Source: Deltaproteobacteria bacterium
Lineage (GTDB): Bacteria > Myxococcota > B64-G9
DNA length: 8,844 bases
Reading direction: 5' to 3'
NCBI GenBank assembly: GCA_030591745.1
Contig: JAUVAM010000101.1
Coordinates: 1 to 8,844, forward strand
The notes under the pieces are model-generated. The model did no database searches. It saw only the letters and a program-made list of their open reading frames with translations, and was not told where the DNA came from. Every line of letters begins with the position of its first letter. The stretch's first letter is position 1. Positions 6,697 through 8,844 of the stretch are shown piece by piece. The position numbers and the translations under genes were made by a program.

Positions 6697-8844
6697 TCAC
6701 TTCCCAGCTTTGTCCTTGATGGCCTGTCGGATTTTGGTGGGCGTGATGGGCATCTCGTCGATGCGAATGCCCAGAGCATCATACAAGGCGTTGGCGATGG
6801 CAGCCGGTGTGGGGATCATCGTATGCTCACCCACGCCACGAGCGCCTAAGGGACCATCACACTGCGGGGTCTCAATAAAATGGGCGTCTATCTCGGATGG
6901 CATATCCATGGTGGTCGGGATCTTGTAGTCCATCAGATTGGCGTTGGCGATCCGACCGGTCTTCCGATCCAGCAAGAGTTCTTCCATTACACCGGTGCCC
7001 AATCCCTGGGCGATGCCGCCGTAAGTCTGACCCTTGGCCATGCTGGGGTTAACCACGCGGCCCACGTCGTAGCATGCCACCACCCGCTCCACGTCCAGAT
7101 GCCCTGTCTCTTTGTCCACCAGGATATCCACGGCCTGAGCACCGAAGGTCCACTTGGCCACGGGCTTATCACTTTGACTGGTGATCGGGTCCAAAAAGAG
7201 CAGGCCTTCCGGTACGTAGGATGCGTGGGCTGCCACGGGACCGCCGATGCAGTGCCCGTCCTCAAACTGATAACCCAAGACCAACCGCTCGAGGGGAATG
7301 CTACGGCCCGACTCAGGATGCAGCACTTCCAGGCTGCCCAGCTCCAGTTCCTCGGTAGGCACCTCGAGCACCTCGGCTGCCATATCGAAAAACTGCTGTT
7401 TGCACATTTCGGTAGCCTTCAAAATGGCGTTGCCCGTGGCCCATGTCTGACGCGAGGCCACGGTCTGCCAATCATAAGGCGACAAGTGGGTGTCGGGCTC
7501 GTTGTGCACCCGCACCTTTTCCATGGGCAGGTTCAGGCCTTCGGCCGCATACTGAGCGGCCACGGTGCGCAATCCCTGACCAATGTCCGTGCCCGAAATA
7601 ATCACTTCCACCGTGGCGTCTTCACAAAACTTAAGGATGACCGCACTTGCCGCATCGTTGGGCATCGCCGGTGCCTTGACCGCGCAGGCCATGCCTCGAC
7701 CACGCACCATGCGGCCCTCGCCCTTGTCCGTGGGCTTATCCAGTTCCATCTCCTCGGCCACCTTTTCGATACACTTGTCCACCCGGCCAGCACATTCATC
7801 CAGGACCTGCCCGGTCACCGTGCTCTTCCCCGGTCCCAGGCAATTGAGCAAGCGGAACTCCACCGGGTCCATGCCGATCTCATGAGCCACGATGTCCAAC
7901 TGGTTTTCCAAAGCCCAATGGATCTCCTGCATACCGAAGCCGCGATAGGCCGAACCGATGGGACGGTTGGTGTAGACGCCGATGCTGTCGCCCTCCACGT
8001 TGGGGAAATCATAGGCCCCGCCGCAGGTATATCCGGCCGCCCGCACCACGTTCACCCCGTAGCCGCCGTACGCACCGCAGTCCCAGAGATAGTGCATCTT
8101 TTGAGCAAGCACCTTACCCTGCTTGTCCACGCCGGTGACCAAAGTGGCGGTCAAGCCCTGGCGCACCACCACCGCGTAGAACTCCTCGCTGCGATCCACC
8201 ATGACCCGCACCGGCCGGCCGTGAGTCTTCATGGCCAGCGCCACGGCGATGGGCTCTAAGTTGATGCCCGCCTTGCCGCCGAAGCCGCCGCCCACATTGG
8301 GTACGATGACCCGCACGTCACCATGGTTGAGCTTGAAACAATGGCTCAGAAGATGTCGTACGGTAAAAGGACTCTGAGCCGAAGTGTGCACTTCCACCTT
8401 GCCGGCCAGGTCCACCCGAGCCACCGAGATGTGAGGCTCCAAGGGCACATGCTGCACCTGGGGCACCCGGAAGGTGTTTTCGGAAACATGGGCGGAGGCC
8501 TTCAGTGCGCCCTGATAGTCTCCTTTCTTGATTTTCAAATGATTGCAGATGTTGCTGTTGGCCTTGGGGGTGATCCATGGCTCGCATTCGTAGTCTCCCA
8601 ATTTCGGATGCACCAAGGGAGATTCCGGGGCAATGCCTTGCTCTACATCGTAGACCGGCTCCAAGGGTTCATAATCGACCTGAATTTGTGCTGCAGCCTC
8701 CCAGGCGGCCGCCGGTGTTTCAGCCGCCACGGCGGCCACCGGATCACCCACATAGCGGACCCGGTCGATGGCGAAGACGGTCTGATCTTTCAAGTAAATG
8801 CCCACGTGGAAAGGAAAGTCCCGACCACAGACCACGGCCCGAAC
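6697..8844 (-). CDS. Molybdenum hydroxylase large (Mo-cofactor) subunit, xanthine dehydrogenase family, N-terminus off the right edge
   Basis: The frame is open to base 8844 and ends at TGA 6697-6699, giving 715 visible residues. Family members are usually about 760-790 residues, so roughly 50-70 N-terminal residues are missing. A GTG at 8833-8835 is internal to the conserved VRAVVCGRDFP segment and is not the start. Counting from the first visible codon: RVRYVGDPVAAVAAE at about 28-42, QHVPLEPH at 131-138, the molybdopterin-binding GGGFGGK at 185-191, AYRGFG at 299-304, and GVGE near the C-terminus. The Glu of GVGE, codon 6826-6828 (about residue 673), matches the conserved catalytic base. 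The enzyme hydroxylates an N-heterocycle or aldehyde with water as oxygen donor and passes electrons to Fe-S and FAD partners, which must be encoded off-window. Purine use is suggested by context only; a nicotinate- or aldehyde-type substrate is possible. Confidence 0.92.
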   Translation of the reverse strand, partial: VRAVVCGRDFPFHVGIYLKDQTVFAIDRVRYVGDPVAAVAAETPAAAWEAAAQIQVDYEPLEPVYDVEQGIAPESPLVHPKLGDYECEPWITPKANSNICNHLKIKKGDYQGALKASAHVSENTFRVPQVQHVPLEPHISVARVDLAGKVEVHTSAQSPFTVRHLLSHCFKLNHGDVRVIVPNVGGGFGGKAGINLEPIAVALAMKTHGRPVRVMVDRSEEFYAVVVRQGLTATLVTGVDKQGKVLAQKMHYLWDCGAYGGYGVNVVRAAGYTCGGAYDFPNVEGDSIGVYTNRPIGSAYRGFGMQEIHWALENQLDIVAHEIGMDPVEFRLLNCLGPGKSTVTGQVLDECAGRVDKCIEKVAEEMELDKPTDKGEGRMVRGRGMACAVKAPAMPNDAASAVILKFCEDATVEVIISGTDIGQGLRTVAAQYAAEGLNLPMEKVRVHNEPDTHLSPYDWQTVASRQTWATGNAILKATEMCKQQFFDMAAEVLEVPTEELELGSLEVLHPESGRSIPLERLVLGYQFEDGHCIGGPVAAHASYVPEGLLFLDPITSQSDKPVAKWTFGAQAVDILVDKETGHLDVERVVACYDVGRVVNPSMAKGQTYGGIAQGLGTGVMEELLLDRKTGRIANANLMDYKIPTTMDMPSEIDAHFIETPQCDGPLGARGVGEHTMIPTPAAIANALYDALGIRIDEMPITPTKIRQAIKDKAGK

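Noticed and set aside
6880..8259. Long plus-strand open frame of 459 codons opposite the hydroxylase gene
   Set aside because: It is His-, Gly- and Leu-rich with no family resemblance, and is a shadow of the strongly conserved minus-strand gene.
1..8844. CRISPR array, tRNA, rRNA, insertion sequence or attachment site
   Set aside because: No spaced direct repeats, cloverleaf-like segments, transposase motifs or terminal inverted repeats were seen on either strand.

Overview
The window is GC-rich and tightly packed. It reads as a bacterial chromosome fragment, most likely from a deltaproteobacterium-like lineage (Myxococcota, Bradymonadia or relatives). That guess rests on the exported protein at the left edge: a Cys-framed beta-rich module followed by a C-terminal P domain, a style common in those groups. 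It is weak evidence and no marker gene is present.

Layout. Positions 1-819 (+) hold the C-terminal 272 residues of an exported P-domain protein whose start is off the left edge. The rest, 838-8844, is one run of six minus-strand genes. In transcription order (right to left) they are: a molybdenum hydroxylase large subunit of the xanthine dehydrogenase family (N-terminus off the right edge); a DUF2877 protein (AllH/YlbF-like); FdrA (AllF-like); a DUF1116 protein (AllG/YlbE-like); a cyclase-family metal-dependent hydrolase; and a ketopantoate-reductase-like (PanE/ApbA) oxidoreductase. Junctions are 6 nt, ATGA overlap, ATGA overlap, 59 nt carrying a perfect 11-bp hairpin, and 6 nt. This is almost certainly one operon with its promoter outside the window.

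How the genes may work together. In E. coli, FdrA with its DUF1116 and DUF2877 partners is associated with oxamate carbamoyltransferase, the phosphorolysis of oxalurate to oxamate and carbamoyl phosphate late in anaerobic allantoin use. Linked here to a xanthine-dehydrogenase-type hydroxylase, an amide hydrolase and a 2-hydroxyacid/2-oxoacid-type oxidoreductase, the trio suggests catabolism of a purine, ureide or other N-heterocycle that ends in an energy-conserving carbamoyl (or acyl) phosphorolysis. The substrate cannot be read from the sequence. No carbamate kinase, small Fe-S subunit, FAD subunit, transporter or regulator is visible.

I see no RNA genes, insertion sequences, CRISPR arrays or origins. 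No gene-free stretch exceeds 60 bases.
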